A DNA stretch of 33,288 bases from Treponema sp. (GTDB lineage: Bacteria; Spirochaetota; Spirochaetia; Treponematales; Treponemataceae). The notes under the pieces are model-generated. The model did not search any database, was not told the origin of the DNA, and saw only the letters and a list, made by a program, of their open reading frames with translations. Made by a program: the position numbers and the translations under genes. The stretch covers positions 1 through 33,288 of the forward strand of contig JAILFZ010000017.1 in NCBI GenBank assembly GCA_024697295.1. Direction: 5' to 3'. Numbering within the stretch: position 1 is the first letter of the stretch; each line of letters opens with the position of its first letter. Positions 24,337 through 32,954 of this stretch are shown here, piece by piece.

Positions 24337-25437
24337 CTAAAATTTTCTCGAAACACAGACCTGATTCTTTCCGTGCTGTTTGCCGTACATCAGCATAGTG
24401 TCTGCGTCGGTGATTACCCTGTCATAGTTAATTGCCGCCCTTGAAGAACTCAACCCGAATGTGATGGTGATTTTTATTTCCTTGCCTTCAAAATCAATTT
24501 TTTCTTTTTGAACTGCAAGGCGCATGTTTTCAAGGTCGTAATAAATCTGAGGACTTGCCCCGTTAAAAATAATCAGAAATTCTTCGCCGCCCCAGCGTGC
24601 AATATGTGAATTTGCAGGCATAAGCGACTGGACCACAGACGTTACCTTTTTAAGTACAATATCGCCTGCGTAGTGGCCGTAAGTGTCGTTTACAACTTTA
24701 AAATTATCAATGTCAAAAATACAGATTGAATAATCGATTCCGCTTTCGTTTTTCAGACGTTCAAATTCTTCAAAAAAGTACAGAATGCGGCGGCGGTTCA
24801 TAAGACCTGTCAGCTGGTCATGGTTGGCCATGTTGTAGAGTTCCTGCTCGCGGCGCCGTGTTTTGTATGAGGCGCGTTTGAGCTTGATACGGGTTACCGC
24901 ACACAGATAAATGATAAAAAGAGATGTGGAAATCGTAGAAAGTACCGTGTGAAATCTGTACAGGCTTTTATAGACTGTTACCGCTGTAAGGTAATCCTTG
25001 ATAAACTGGTCCGGGCGCGCAAACTGCTGCAAAATTACAAGCAGCGTAAAGGTTGCCGCAATAACCGACAGAAAAATATAGTATTTGTGTGAATCTTTAT
25101 TGGAGTGCGAAAAGAAGAAGAGCGAAGGGACGATGCAGACGGAAAAGAGGACCGTTCCCATGTCGGCACCGGTTACTGCCGTTATCACAAGTGAATTCAA
25201 CAGAACTTCCATGCATGCAAATGTCATAAAAAAGTTACGGTACCATGAAGAGTAAAGCAGAATGAAAATTCCATAAATCAGAGCCATTACAAAGTTGTAT
25301 ACAAAGAGGCTCTGGAAACCGTAAAAACTGAATAAGGGCGTAAAAAAAACATGACCAAAAAAGCCCAGCAGGTAGAGGGCAAATTCAGTATTGCGGAGAA
25401 AGAATAGTTTGTAATATTTTAGTTTAACACCCAGCAT
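24337..25437 (-). CDS. Membrane diguanylate cyclase (GGDEF), upstream paralogue
   Basis: Close in design to the gene downstream: several membrane segments in the first 190 residues, then a basic linker (KTRRREQELYNMANHDQLTGLMNRRR) and a GGDEF domain with RWGGEEFLIIF, FDIDNFKVVNDTYGHYAGD and DADTMLMYGKQHGKNQV. The position of the I-site reads PANS, so product inhibition through RxxD is absent here as well. The membrane sensor parts of the two genes are only loosely alike while the GGDEF domains are clearly similar, which suggests an old tandem duplication with sensor divergence. It lies head to head with glyA across about 120 bases. No Shine-Dalgarno is clear before the ATG. Confidence 0.92.
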   Translation of the reverse strand: MLGVKLKYYKLFFLRNTEFALYLLGFFGHVFFTPLFSFYGFQSLFVYNFVMALIYGIFILLYSSWYRNFFMTFACMEVLLNSLVITAVTGADMGTVLFSVCIVPSLFFFSHSNKDSHKYYIFLSVIAATFTLLVILQQFARPDQFIKDYLTAVTVYKSLYRFHTVLSTISTSLFIIYLCAVTRIKLKRASYKTRRREQELYNMANHDQLTGLMNRRRILYFFEEFERLKNESGIDYSICIFDIDNFKVVNDTYGHYAGDIVLKKVTSVVQSLMPANSHIARWGGEEFLIIFNGASPQIYYDLENMRLAVQKEKIDFEGKEIKITITFGLSSSRAAINYDRVITDADTMLMYGKQHGKNQVCVSRKF

Positions 25438-25499
25438 AAATTTAATTATAACACGCTGAATTCTTAAAAAAAATTAATAAAGCGTTTTTAATGCACTTC

Positions 25500-25528
25500 T
25501 CGACACTGAAAGTCATTTTCGCTAAAAT
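25500..25528 (+). promoter_or_regulatory. Sigma-70-type promoter of glyA
   Basis: TCGACA (25500-25505; 5/6 of TTGACA), a 17-base spacer and TAAAAT (25523-25528; 5/6 of TATAAT). Initiation near 25535 would leave a leader of about 20 bases holding the Shine-Dalgarno TGGAGA. That is too short for a glycine or folate riboswitch. Confidence 0.7.
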
Positions 25529-25557
25529 GAGTCATCATTATTTTTGTGGAGAAAATC

Positions 25558-27057
25558 ATGTCTACACCATTGGAAAATTATCTTAATTCATGCGGTGGCA
25601 AACCTACTGCCGCAATGTGTGCTTATGTTGCAAATCTTCAGCAGGTTGCAAGCGTAAATCCTTCTATTGCTGCTGACGTTGTAAACGAAATTCAGAATCA
25701 GCGCAGTCACTTGAAACTCATCGCTTCAGAAAACTACTGTTCACTTGCCGTTCAGGCAGCTATGGGCAACCTCCTTACAGATAAATACGCAGAAGGTTAT
25801 CCTGAACACCGCTACTATGGTGGATGTGTTAACGTTGACTCTGTAGAAAATACTGCTGCACACGAAGCTGAAGAACTTTTTGGTGCAGACTATGCTTATG
25901 TTCAGCCGCACTCAGGCGCTGACACAAACCTTGTTGCATACTGGGCAATCCTTTCTGCAAAAGTTGAAACTCCAACCCTCGAAGAACTCGGCGTAAAATC
26001 ATTGAACGACCTTACTGACGCCCAGTTTGCTGAACTGCGCAAACGCTTCGGCAACCAGCGCCTCATGGGTCTCGACTACTCTTGCGGCGGTCACCTTACA
26101 CACGGTTATAAAATGAACGTTTCTGCCCGCATGTTCGAAAGCCATCCTTATGGTGTTGACAAAGAAACAGGTCTTTTGGACTACGATGCAATCGAAAAGC
26201 AGGCAATGGAAGTTAAACCTCTCATCCTTTTGACAGGTTATTCAGCTTATCCGCGCAAAATCAACTTTAAACGCTTCCGCGAAATTGCAGACAAATGCGG
26301 AGCAGTATTGATGGTTGATATGGCACACTTTGCAGGTCTCGTTGCTGGTAAAGTATTTACAGGCGACTATGATCCGGTAAAATGGGCAGACGTTGTAACT
26401 ACAACAACACACAAAACACTCCGCGGACCGCGTGGTGCCATGATTTTGTGTAAAAAAGAATTTGCCGACTACGTTAACAAGGGTTGTCCAATGGTTCTCG
26501 GCGGACCACTCCCGCACGTTATGGCAGCAAAAGCAATTGCATTTAAGGAAGCCAATTCAAAAGCTTATCAGGAATACGCACAGAAGGTTGTTAAAAACGC
26601 TCAGGCTCTTGCAAAAGCATTGCAGGACATTGGAGTTCGCCTCCAGACTGACGGTACAGACAACCATCTCATGCTCGCAGACGTTACATCTTACGGTCTT
26701 ACAGGTAAACAGGCCGAAGCTGCAATGTTTGAATGCGGCGTAACTGTAAACGCAAACGCCCTTCCATACGATAAAAACGGCGCATGGTGGACTTCTGGCC
26801 TTCGTCTCGGAACTCCTGCCCTCACAACACTGGGCATGGGTGAATCAGAAATGAAGGAAGTTGCTTCAATCATCGACCAGGTTCTCAAGGGAACAAAACC
26901 AGGCCTTACAAAAGACGGCAAACCTGCCAAGGGAAAAATCAACCTTGATCCTGAAGTTAAGGCAGCAGCTTCAAAACGCGTACAGAATCTGTTGAGCAAG
27001 TTTGTTCTCTATCCTGAACTTGACCTGGACTTCCTCAAAAAAGAATTTGTAAAATAA
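25558..27057 (+). CDS. glyA: Serine hydroxymethyltransferase, long form
   Basis: PLP enzyme that interconverts serine and glycine and loads tetrahydrofolate with one-carbon units (cytoplasm). The PLP-lysine block VVTTTTHKTLRGPRG, the AEGYPEHRYYGGC block and GGHLTHGY are all present. The product has 499 residues against about 420 for most bacterial enzymes. The extra length includes about 35 residues between the AYWAILSAKVE and GLDYSCGGHLTHG blocks (TLEELGVKSLNDLTDAQFAEL) and a C-terminal extension. I recall chlamydial GlyA being similarly long. The track start (GTG at 25546) is part of the Shine-Dalgarno GTGGAGA; the ATG at 25558 is correct. Codon use is notably biased (Arg CGC, Leu CTC/CTT), suggesting high expression. 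A GC-rich hairpin region follows. Confidence 0.96.
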   Translation: MSTPLENYLNSCGGKPTAAMCAYVANLQQVASVNPSIAADVVNEIQNQRSHLKLIASENYCSLAVQAAMGNLLTDKYAEGYPEHRYYGGCVNVDSVENTAAHEAEELFGADYAYVQPHSGADTNLVAYWAILSAKVETPTLEELGVKSLNDLTDAQFAELRKRFGNQRLMGLDYSCGGHLTHGYKMNVSARMFESHPYGVDKETGLLDYDAIEKQAMEVKPLILLTGYSAYPRKINFKRFREIADKCGAVLMVDMAHFAGLVAGKVFTGDYDPVKWADVVTTTTHKTLRGPRGAMILCKKEFADYVNKGCPMVLGGPLPHVMAAKAIAFKEANSKAYQEYAQKVVKNAQALAKALQDIGVRLQTDGTDNHLMLADVTSYGLTGKQAEAAMFECGVTVNANALPYDKNGAWWTSGLRLGTPALTTLGMGESEMKEVASIIDQVLKGTKPGLTKDGKPAKGKINLDPEVKAAASKRVQNLLSKFVLYPELDLDFLKKEFVK

Positions 27058-27065
27058 AATGACTT

Positions 27066-27190
27066 GGGCGCCGCCCGGCAAGCCGGGCCGGCTGTTCCAG
27101 GGCTCGCTAACGCTCGGTACCGCACGGGCTAAAGACCGTTGCGGTATCTGACTGCGTCACCCTTCCATAGCCTTGCGCTTTCCTTTTTTA
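27066..27190. repeat. GC-rich hairpin region after glyA (terminator or repeat remnant)
   Basis: Base composition jumps to GC-rich just after the glyA stop. GCCCGG-CAAG-CCGGGC (27073-27088) is a perfect six-pair hairpin with a four-base loop. GGTACCGCACGG (27116-27127) pairs with CCGTTGCGGTATC (27136-27148) with one bulge and one mismatch. No long T-run follows, so an intrinsic terminator is possible but not textbook. The sequence looks unlike the neighbouring intergenic DNA and unlike the dispersed element at 7740 and 32955, apart from a shared gCTCGCT motif. Confidence 0.6.
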
Positions 27191-27272
27191 ACTTTCATCT
27201 TTCAATTCTAAAATTTATCGTTAAAAGTGCCGATAATGTGGTAAAATAGTATAAATTTTTAATGAGGTATTT

Positions 27273-28679
27273 ATGTATAAAGCGCGCAGACGAACAATTC
27301 TAACTTTTGTTTACCTTTTTATTGCCATAACATTTATTCTGCTGGCCAGTTATCTGATTCCACAGACAAAAATCAACGACTTCAGGGATTACTCAAACAC
27401 CTTCCCGGTAACAGTAACTTCAGTTTTGTTCGGCATGCTGCTTTTGATTGCAAGTGCTGTTTACGGCTTTTCGCGCATAAACCTCGAAAAACGTGTAATG
27501 AGACACGGTGCCACTGCCTTTTTGACAGAATTTACCGAAAAACTCCGCTTCTGCTACTCGATGGAAGACTTTTATTCTCTTATTGCAAATATTCTCGAAG
27601 AGCAGGCAGACTGTTCCGTTCTGTATGTCGACCGCACAAACAACTACGTTCTGTACAACAGTCCTAACCGCCTTTCAAGCAGCCCTGAAATCATGGACAA
27701 ACTTGCACATAACTTTCCTCTCGACTGGGGACAGGGCGTTTACTACCTCGGCGAAAACCTTGGTATCGTTTCAAAAGTCCGTGATGCGCGCGGATTCTTC
27801 CTTTCGTGCGACGGACACCACCTGTATGTTTTCTGCCGTTATACAAGACAATTTGACCTTGAAACCTATCCAAAACTTTTTGAGGAATTCAGCCGCTTCC
27901 AGATTCGTGCGCAGACAATCCGCGGCCTTTCAGATATTTCTGAACTTTCAAAAGAATGGGAACAGCTTGCCCAGACACAGCGTTCCTTTCTTCCGCAGAA
28001 AATGCCGGAGCCTGAACGCTTAAAGCTCGGCGCATATTTCAGACCGCTGATCAACGTATCGGGTGACTATTATTCAGTCCTTCCGATTGATGAACATAAA
28101 ACTCTTGTAATGCTCGGAGACGTTTCCGGTAAAGGTCTTGCCGCCGCCCTTGTCATGGGTCTTGTGATGAACACGGTAAAAATCAAGGAAAACAAAGAAG
28201 ATTTGCCGGGTATTATTCAGGCAGTTGATAAGGCAATCAAGGGAATGCATCTTCAGGACAAGTACACTGTATTGTTCATGGGAATTATCGATACCCAGAA
28301 GATGACAATCCGCTATATCAACGCTTCAATGTCGGATCCGATAATTGTAACCCGTTCTCCGGAAGGTTACCGAATCAAATCTCTCGGTTCCAACTGTTCA
28401 ATCGTCGGAATCATTCCTATCGATGACATAGAAGTTTCTGAACAGAGACTTTTCTCAGGCGACCTGATTATGATGGCCTCTGACGGTGTATCAGAAGTAA
28501 TGAACGCAGACAAGGTTGAACTTGGTGATACTGAAATCTACAAGGATACAATCAAAAAGAGTGCTTCAAAGGACCCTGATGAATTTATCAAGGATATTGT
28601 AGATCTTGTTTTGTCATGGAACGCAGATACAAGGCTTCATGATGACGTTACAATGCTTGTTGCAAAAGTTCAGGGGTAG
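27273..28679 (+). CDS. Membrane SpoIIE/PP2C-family serine phosphatase (RsbU-like), first copy
   Basis: Probably dephosphorylates a STAS-domain anti-sigma antagonist such as the product of the gene at 30916. Two transmembrane helices at about 10-29 and 48-68 lead to a GAF-like sensor region (about 85-225). A short coiled linker (ELSKEWEQLAQTQRSFLPQKMPEPE) precedes the phosphatase domain (about 250-468). The metal-binding Asp residues are present in VSGDYYS, GDVSGKGLAAAL, MASDGVSE and HDDVTMLV. GAGG lies seven bases before the ATG. The paralogue follows after 11 bases. A sigma-70 promoter near 27242 is possible (TAAAAT) but I cannot find a convincing -35 box. Confidence 0.9.
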   Translation: MYKARRRTILTFVYLFIAITFILLASYLIPQTKINDFRDYSNTFPVTVTSVLFGMLLLIASAVYGFSRINLEKRVMRHGATAFLTEFTEKLRFCYSMEDFYSLIANILEEQADCSVLYVDRTNNYVLYNSPNRLSSSPEIMDKLAHNFPLDWGQGVYYLGENLGIVSKVRDARGFFLSCDGHHLYVFCRYTRQFDLETYPKLFEEFSRFQIRAQTIRGLSDISELSKEWEQLAQTQRSFLPQKMPEPERLKLGAYFRPLINVSGDYYSVLPIDEHKTLVMLGDVSGKGLAAALVMGLVMNTVKIKENKEDLPGIIQAVDKAIKGMHLQDKYTVLFMGIIDTQKMTIRYINASMSDPIIVTRSPEGYRIKSLGSNCSIVGIIPIDDIEVSEQRLFSGDLIMMASDGVSEVMNADKVELGDTEIYKDTIKKSASKDPDEFIKDIVDLVLSWNADTRLHDDVTMLVAKVQG

Positions 28680-28690
28680 GGGGAATTCAA

Positions 28691-30844
28691 ATGATTTACG
28701 TAGTTCTTAATCTTGCAATGGCAGCCTTTATGGTAGGGCTTGCTTTTTACACAGAAAACCAGACTAAGGAAGATGTAGACAATCCTCTCGTAACAATGGA
28801 TTACTTCCTTGCGGCAGCCCTCGGCTTTATGGCTCTTACAATCTGGTCATCAATCTATCACCCTGACCGACTGATGCTCCTGTTTGTCCGTCTTTCGCTC
28901 ATTTTTGCCACCGTCTACGCAATCGACTTTTGTACATACTGTATTCTTTTTCCGTCTTATGAAAGGCCGACCTCTGTTAAAGCCGTCAGATGGATTCTGA
29001 TAATTCTTTCATGCTGGTTCTGTTTTACAAAAGTTAAGGATATCAATATCACGGACTTTCTGGGAATCCAGATTAATTCGACACCGTTGTTTGAGGGACG
29101 CCTCTCCCTGTACTTCCCGTACACTTTGTATGATTTGTACAAGTTAATAATCCTTTTTGCAGGACCTGCTGTTTCTGTTTTAATAATGATTTTGCGTGCC
29201 GAAAACCGTGAAGACCGCCTCAACATGCAGAAAACCGTAATGAATGCCCTTTCCCTCCTTATCGGCTGGCTCGCTGTTGTCATAATCGGAAAGGCTACAG
29301 GTCGTGTTCCGATGTTCTCAACACTTATTCTCTTTGGTGTTGGCCTTGCCCAGGTATTGATTTCTTATTCTGCAATGCAGAACTTTTTGTACGACTTAAA
29401 ATACGTAATCGGCGTTGCGGTAACCTTTACGGTAAGTTATCTGATTCCGGCGTTTATCGTAGGATTCTTCTTTCCGCGTTTATGGCCGATTGCCGCAAAA
29501 AATCTTTTCTTGTTCATCCTGTACATCAGTGCGGTAATTGCTGCTGCCGTAACCATTTCGTATCAGGTTTCAAAATTCCTTTCAAAGCGTGCGTACTTCC
29601 GTTCATTCCAGTATGCAGACACATTTGAAGATCAGCTTTCTAAAATGGACTATAGCGGAGAGCCGGAAGAAATCGTTAAGGCGATGGAAACAATATTCTC
29701 CCACAACCTCGGTTTGTCAGAAATTACAATCCTCGTAGAAAACGAAGGCAAACTGAGGGCGGTTTTTGAAAAAGAAAAACAGATTGAATTAAGCGCGACC
29801 GATTCTGTATTTGACTCAATGTTAAACCAGAACCGTACTGTAGTATTAAAAAGTGCGGTAGAAAACGGACACGCCTATGAAAGCGATAAAGAAGAACTTT
29901 TAAAGCTCTTCAATTCAACAGACTCAGATGCGATTATTCTCCTTGCAGAAGGCCGTCACCTGATCGGTACAATGCTTCTTGGACCAAAGGCCGGCGGTAA
30001 CATCTACAGCGAATACGACTCAGTTACATTCACAAAGCTGTATTCATACTTCTTTGTATTCGGCTACTACCTGAAGAACATCGCAAACCAGTCAATCGTC
30101 GGTACCGTAAACCGCGAAATCCGCATGTCGAGCCAGATTATTACTTCGATTCAGGAAAACATGGATCCGATTAAAAATCCGCACTACGACGCAGGTTATA
30201 TCATGGAACATGCCCACAACATCGGCGGTGAATTTGTTGATCTTATCCGCCTGACCGATCACCGCCACATCTTTGTACTCGGTGACCTGAGCGGCAAGGG
30301 TATCAGTGCTTCCATGAGTATGGTCATCATCAAGTCTATTATCCGTACTTATCTTGAAGAAACCCGCGACTTTAAACTCCTCGTAGAAAAAGTAAACCAG
30401 TTTATCCGGTTCAATCTTCCAAAGGGCACCTTTTTTGAAGGTATGTTCGGTTTGATTGACTTTAGCGACGATACGCTTTATTACATCAACTGTGGAGTTC
30501 CTTCTTTGTTCCTGTACACAAGATCGTATAACAACGTAATCGAAATCCAGGGTGATGGCCGTGTACTCGGCTTTGTTAAAGACATTTCACATCTGATTAA
30601 AGTTAAAAAGGTTAAGTTGAATCCGGGAGATATCATCGTAACCTGTACCGACGGTTTGATTGATTCAAAATCTTTGCGCGGCGAAACATACGGCAAGGAG
30701 CGGATTCAAAAATCAATCACAGAAAGCACAACCTTTACTGCAGAACGCATTGCCAAAACAGTTTACCAGACCTGTACAAACTTCCTTTCAAAGGAACTGG
30801 ACGACGACGTAAGTATTTTGGTTATCAAGAGGCTTTCAAAATAG
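28691..30844 (+). CDS. Multi-pass SpoIIE/PP2C-family phosphatase, second copy (GGE variant)
   Basis: About eight to nine hydrophobic segments cover residues 1-300, a GAF-like region about 310-470, and a SpoIIE-type domain about 480-717. The domain shows GDLSGKGISASMSM, TCTDGLID and DDDVSILVIK, so these metal ligands stay. The first metal-binding block, normally GGD, reads NIGGEFVDL: Asp is replaced by Glu (codon GAA). Glu can still coordinate metal, so activity may be altered rather than lost. GGGGGA precedes the ATG. The membrane part differs from the first copy, so the two phosphatases may read different signals and feed the same STAS protein. Confidence 0.88.
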   Translation: MIYVVLNLAMAAFMVGLAFYTENQTKEDVDNPLVTMDYFLAAALGFMALTIWSSIYHPDRLMLLFVRLSLIFATVYAIDFCTYCILFPSYERPTSVKAVRWILIILSCWFCFTKVKDINITDFLGIQINSTPLFEGRLSLYFPYTLYDLYKLIILFAGPAVSVLIMILRAENREDRLNMQKTVMNALSLLIGWLAVVIIGKATGRVPMFSTLILFGVGLAQVLISYSAMQNFLYDLKYVIGVAVTFTVSYLIPAFIVGFFFPRLWPIAAKNLFLFILYISAVIAAAVTISYQVSKFLSKRAYFRSFQYADTFEDQLSKMDYSGEPEEIVKAMETIFSHNLGLSEITILVENEGKLRAVFEKEKQIELSATDSVFDSMLNQNRTVVLKSAVENGHAYESDKEELLKLFNSTDSDAIILLAEGRHLIGTMLLGPKAGGNIYSEYDSVTFTKLYSYFFVFGYYLKNIANQSIVGTVNREIRMSSQIITSIQENMDPIKNPHYDAGYIMEHAHNIGGEFVDLIRLTDHRHIFVLGDLSGKGISASMSMVIIKSIIRTYLEETRDFKLLVEKVNQFIRFNLPKGTFFEGMFGLIDFSDDTLYYINCGVPSLFLYTRSYNNVIEIQGDGRVLGFVKDISHLIKVKKVKLNPGDIIVTCTDGLIDSKSLRGETYGKERIQKSITESTTFTAERIAKTVYQTCTNFLSKELDDDVSILVIKRLSK

Positions 30845-30915
30845 CAGGGAAAAAGCATGATAAAAATTGAATTCATGCAAGGCTGCTAATGCGGTGTTTA
30901 TTATGGAGGAATTAA

Positions 30916-31242
30916 ATGGATCAACTTAAAATTACAGAAAAAAACGGCGCCAACTACACTCTCCTCGAACTTTCAGGCGTAATTAATTCATATACTTCCC
31001 AGGAATTTTCAAACAAGGTTTATGATTTGATCAAAAATTCAAACCTCGTCCTCGAAATGAGCCAGGTAGAAGCAATCGATTCCACGGGTGTCGGAATTAT
31101 CATGGCAGGCTTTAACGACGGACTTGATAATAAACACAAATTGTACATAATGAACCCGTCTCCATACAGCCGCAAGGCTCTTGACGATACCGGTTTTTCG
31201 GACACTTTTTTATTTATACACTCAGTAACGGAAGTTCAATAA
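30916..31242 (+). CDS. STAS-domain anti-sigma factor antagonist (SpoIIAA/RsbV-like)
   Basis: Small cytoplasmic protein, 108 residues, all STAS domain. The phosphorylation loop IDSTGVGIIM contains the conserved Ser of the DSTG motif; a kinase would phosphorylate it and the SpoIIE phosphatases upstream would reverse that. Strong Shine-Dalgarno GGAGGAA six bases before the ATG. It is 71 bases after the second phosphatase. No HATPase/SpoIIAB-type kinase or dedicated sigma factor lies in the window, so the output partner is elsewhere. The VanY-like gene begins one base after its stop. Confidence 0.93.
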   Translation: MDQLKITEKNGANYTLLELSGVINSYTSQEFSNKVYDLIKNSNLVLEMSQVEAIDSTGVGIIMAGFNDGLDNKHKLYIMNPSPYSRKALDDTGFSDTFLFIHSVTEVQ

Positions 31243-31243
31243 A

Positions 31244-32053
31244 ATGAAAAAATCAATTTTAGTTTTTCTCGCATCAGCTGTTCTTTTCAGCGCTTGCACA
31301 AAAAAATCAGATGCAAAGCCAGCGCTTCAAAAAGCAGACCCGGAAATTCAAAAACTGTCAGCTGTTCTAAATGCAATGTCAGAACGCTGTAAGGCATCAA
31401 TTCCGAATGGAGACCCGGCTGAGTTTTTGAGTGACTTAAAGGAAGTGCTCGCCTGGGATGACGCCCATCACGGAACAGATTTGTCCCTTTATTATTTAAT
31501 CGATAAAAAAAATAAGGTCGGCCCGGACTATGTACCTCAGGGCCTGATTAAAGTAAGCCAGCGTGACATCTGGAATGTAAGCCGGAACGATTTGTCATTA
31601 AGGCCTGAAAGTTATGCGGCCCTCGAAGATCTTTCGCGCGCGGCCCTTGCCGACGGAATCAAACTGATGGTAAGTTCAACTTACCGCTCTTACAAATATC
31701 AGGAAGGGCTTTTTAACCGTTACTGCGCTCAGGACGGACTGGAACTTGCAGAACGTTACAGCGCAAGACCCGGAACAAGCCAGCATCAGCTTGCCTGTGC
31801 AGTAGATTTTGGTTCAATCACAGACGACTGGGGCGACACAAAGATGGGAAAATGGGTTTACGAAAACGCAGCAGACTATGGCTGGAGCCTTTCCTTCCCA
31901 AAAGGATACGAAGACGTAACAGGCTATATGTGGGAGTGCTGGCACTTCAGATACATCGGTGTTCCGGCATGCAAGTTCCAGAAAAAATGGTTTTCGGACG
32001 TCCAGCAGTTTATGCTTGAATTTATAAACGAGTGGAAAAAACAGTCCGTGTGA
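31244..32053 (+). CDS. VanY/M15-type D-alanyl-D-alanine carboxypeptidase lipoprotein
   Basis: Probable peptidoglycan tailoring enzyme that removes terminal D-Ala from stem peptides. A lipoprotein signal (MKKSILVFLASAVLFSAC) indicates anchoring at the membrane. The zinc-peptidase core holds SSTYRSYKYQEGLF, SQHQLACAVDF (His and Asp ligands; the Gly usual in SxHxxGxAxD is Ala here) and WECWHFRYIG (catalytic Glu region and the third ligand His). An N-terminal region of about 110 residues is not recognised. Translation is probably coupled with the STAS gene: one base separates them. Its presence here suggests the partner-switching module may act on envelope functions, which is inference. Confidence 0.9.
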   Translation: MKKSILVFLASAVLFSACTKKSDAKPALQKADPEIQKLSAVLNAMSERCKASIPNGDPAEFLSDLKEVLAWDDAHHGTDLSLYYLIDKKNKVGPDYVPQGLIKVSQRDIWNVSRNDLSLRPESYAALEDLSRAALADGIKLMVSSTYRSYKYQEGLFNRYCAQDGLELAERYSARPGTSQHQLACAVDFGSITDDWGDTKMGKWVYENAADYGWSLSFPKGYEDVTGYMWECWHFRYIGVPACKFQKKWFSDVQQFMLEFINEWKKQSV

Positions 32054-32077
32054 TAACCAGATTACGGGTTGCCCTTT

Positions 32078-32947
32078 ATGAATCTGTACATTTTTTCTAC
32101 CGTTCTTGCAGGATTCCTCTGGGGAATCATTTCTGTCTTTCTCAAGAACCTTGTTAACTCCGGATTTGCTTCAATGCAGGTGCTTGCCGTGCGGAGCGTT
32201 CTGTCGGCTGTTTTTATGCTGATTTTTTTGTTTTTTAAAAACAGAAGGCTCTTAAAAATTGAACTGCGCGATTTGTGGATGTTTGTCGGAACGGGCGTAA
32301 TCAGCCTGACCTTTTTTTCCGTCTGCTATTTTCACACGATTATTGAAAGCGGGGCAGGAGTTGCCGTAATTCTTCTGTATACTTCGCCGGTCTTTGTGCT
32401 TTTACTGTCGGCTCTTCTTTTTAGAGAAAAAATTACAAAGTTCAAGATAATTGCCCTTGTATTGACCTTTACAGGCTGTATCTTTGTGAGCGGGGCGGGA
32501 GGAGAGAATCACCTGAGCCTCAGGGGCTTTTTAATCGGACTTTGTGCAGGACTCGGCTACGCGCTTTATTCAATTTTCAGCAGGTTTGCGCTTAAAAAAT
32601 ATGATTCGCTCACAGTAACTTTTTATACATTTCTGTTTTCTTCGCTTTCTGCAGTTCCGCTTTCAAACCTGGCTGGCATTACCCCATTGTTGAATTCAAC
32701 TACCGTCCTTTTATCCTGTGGAATCGCCCTTGTCTGTACTGTCCTTCCTTACATTTTTTACACCTTTGGACTTACGGGACTTGAAAACTCAAAGGCCGCA
32801 ATCTTTGTCACTGTTGAACCTCTGGTGGGTACCCTCGCCGGCATTTTTTTGTGGCATGAGGAAATCACGCTTTTTAAAGCCTGCGGTATCCTTTTTATAT
32901 TCACCGCACTTCTTTTCAATCAGAAAGATTCGAAAAATACCGATTAA
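32078..32947 (+). CDS. EamA-family (drug/metabolite superfamily) transporter
   Basis: Inner-membrane transporter with about ten transmembrane helices arranged as two EamA repeats (roughly 5-135 and 150-285). The first repeat shows TVLAGFLWGIISVFLK and SGAGVAVILLYTSPVFVLLLSALLFRE; the second shows LIGLCAGLGYALYSIFSRFALK and LENSKAAIFVTVEPLVGTLAGIFLWHE, the usual family ends. The substrate cannot be told. The track start is a TTG at 32069; I prefer the ATG at 32078. It lies 24 bases after the VanY-like gene and is probably the last gene of that run. A palindromic element starts eight bases after its stop. Confidence 0.9.
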   Translation: MNLYIFSTVLAGFLWGIISVFLKNLVNSGFASMQVLAVRSVLSAVFMLIFLFFKNRRLLKIELRDLWMFVGTGVISLTFFSVCYFHTIIESGAGVAVILLYTSPVFVLLLSALLFREKITKFKIIALVLTFTGCIFVSGAGGENHLSLRGFLIGLCAGLGYALYSIFSRFALKKYDSLTVTFYTFLFSSLSAVPLSNLAGITPLLNSTTVLLSCGIALVCTVLPYIFYTFGLTGLENSKAAIFVTVEPLVGTLAGIFLWHEEITLFKACGILFIFTALLFNQKDSKNTD

Positions 32948-32954
32948 ACCTGAA

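Noticed and set aside
25438-25557. Glycine or folate riboswitch in front of glyA
   Set aside because: The promoter leaves only about 20 bases of leader, and no conserved riboswitch core is visible.
27066-27190. CRISPR or tRNA in the GC-rich stretch after glyA
   Set aside because: No regularly spaced direct repeats, and no cloverleaf with T-loop TTCGANNC or CCA end.
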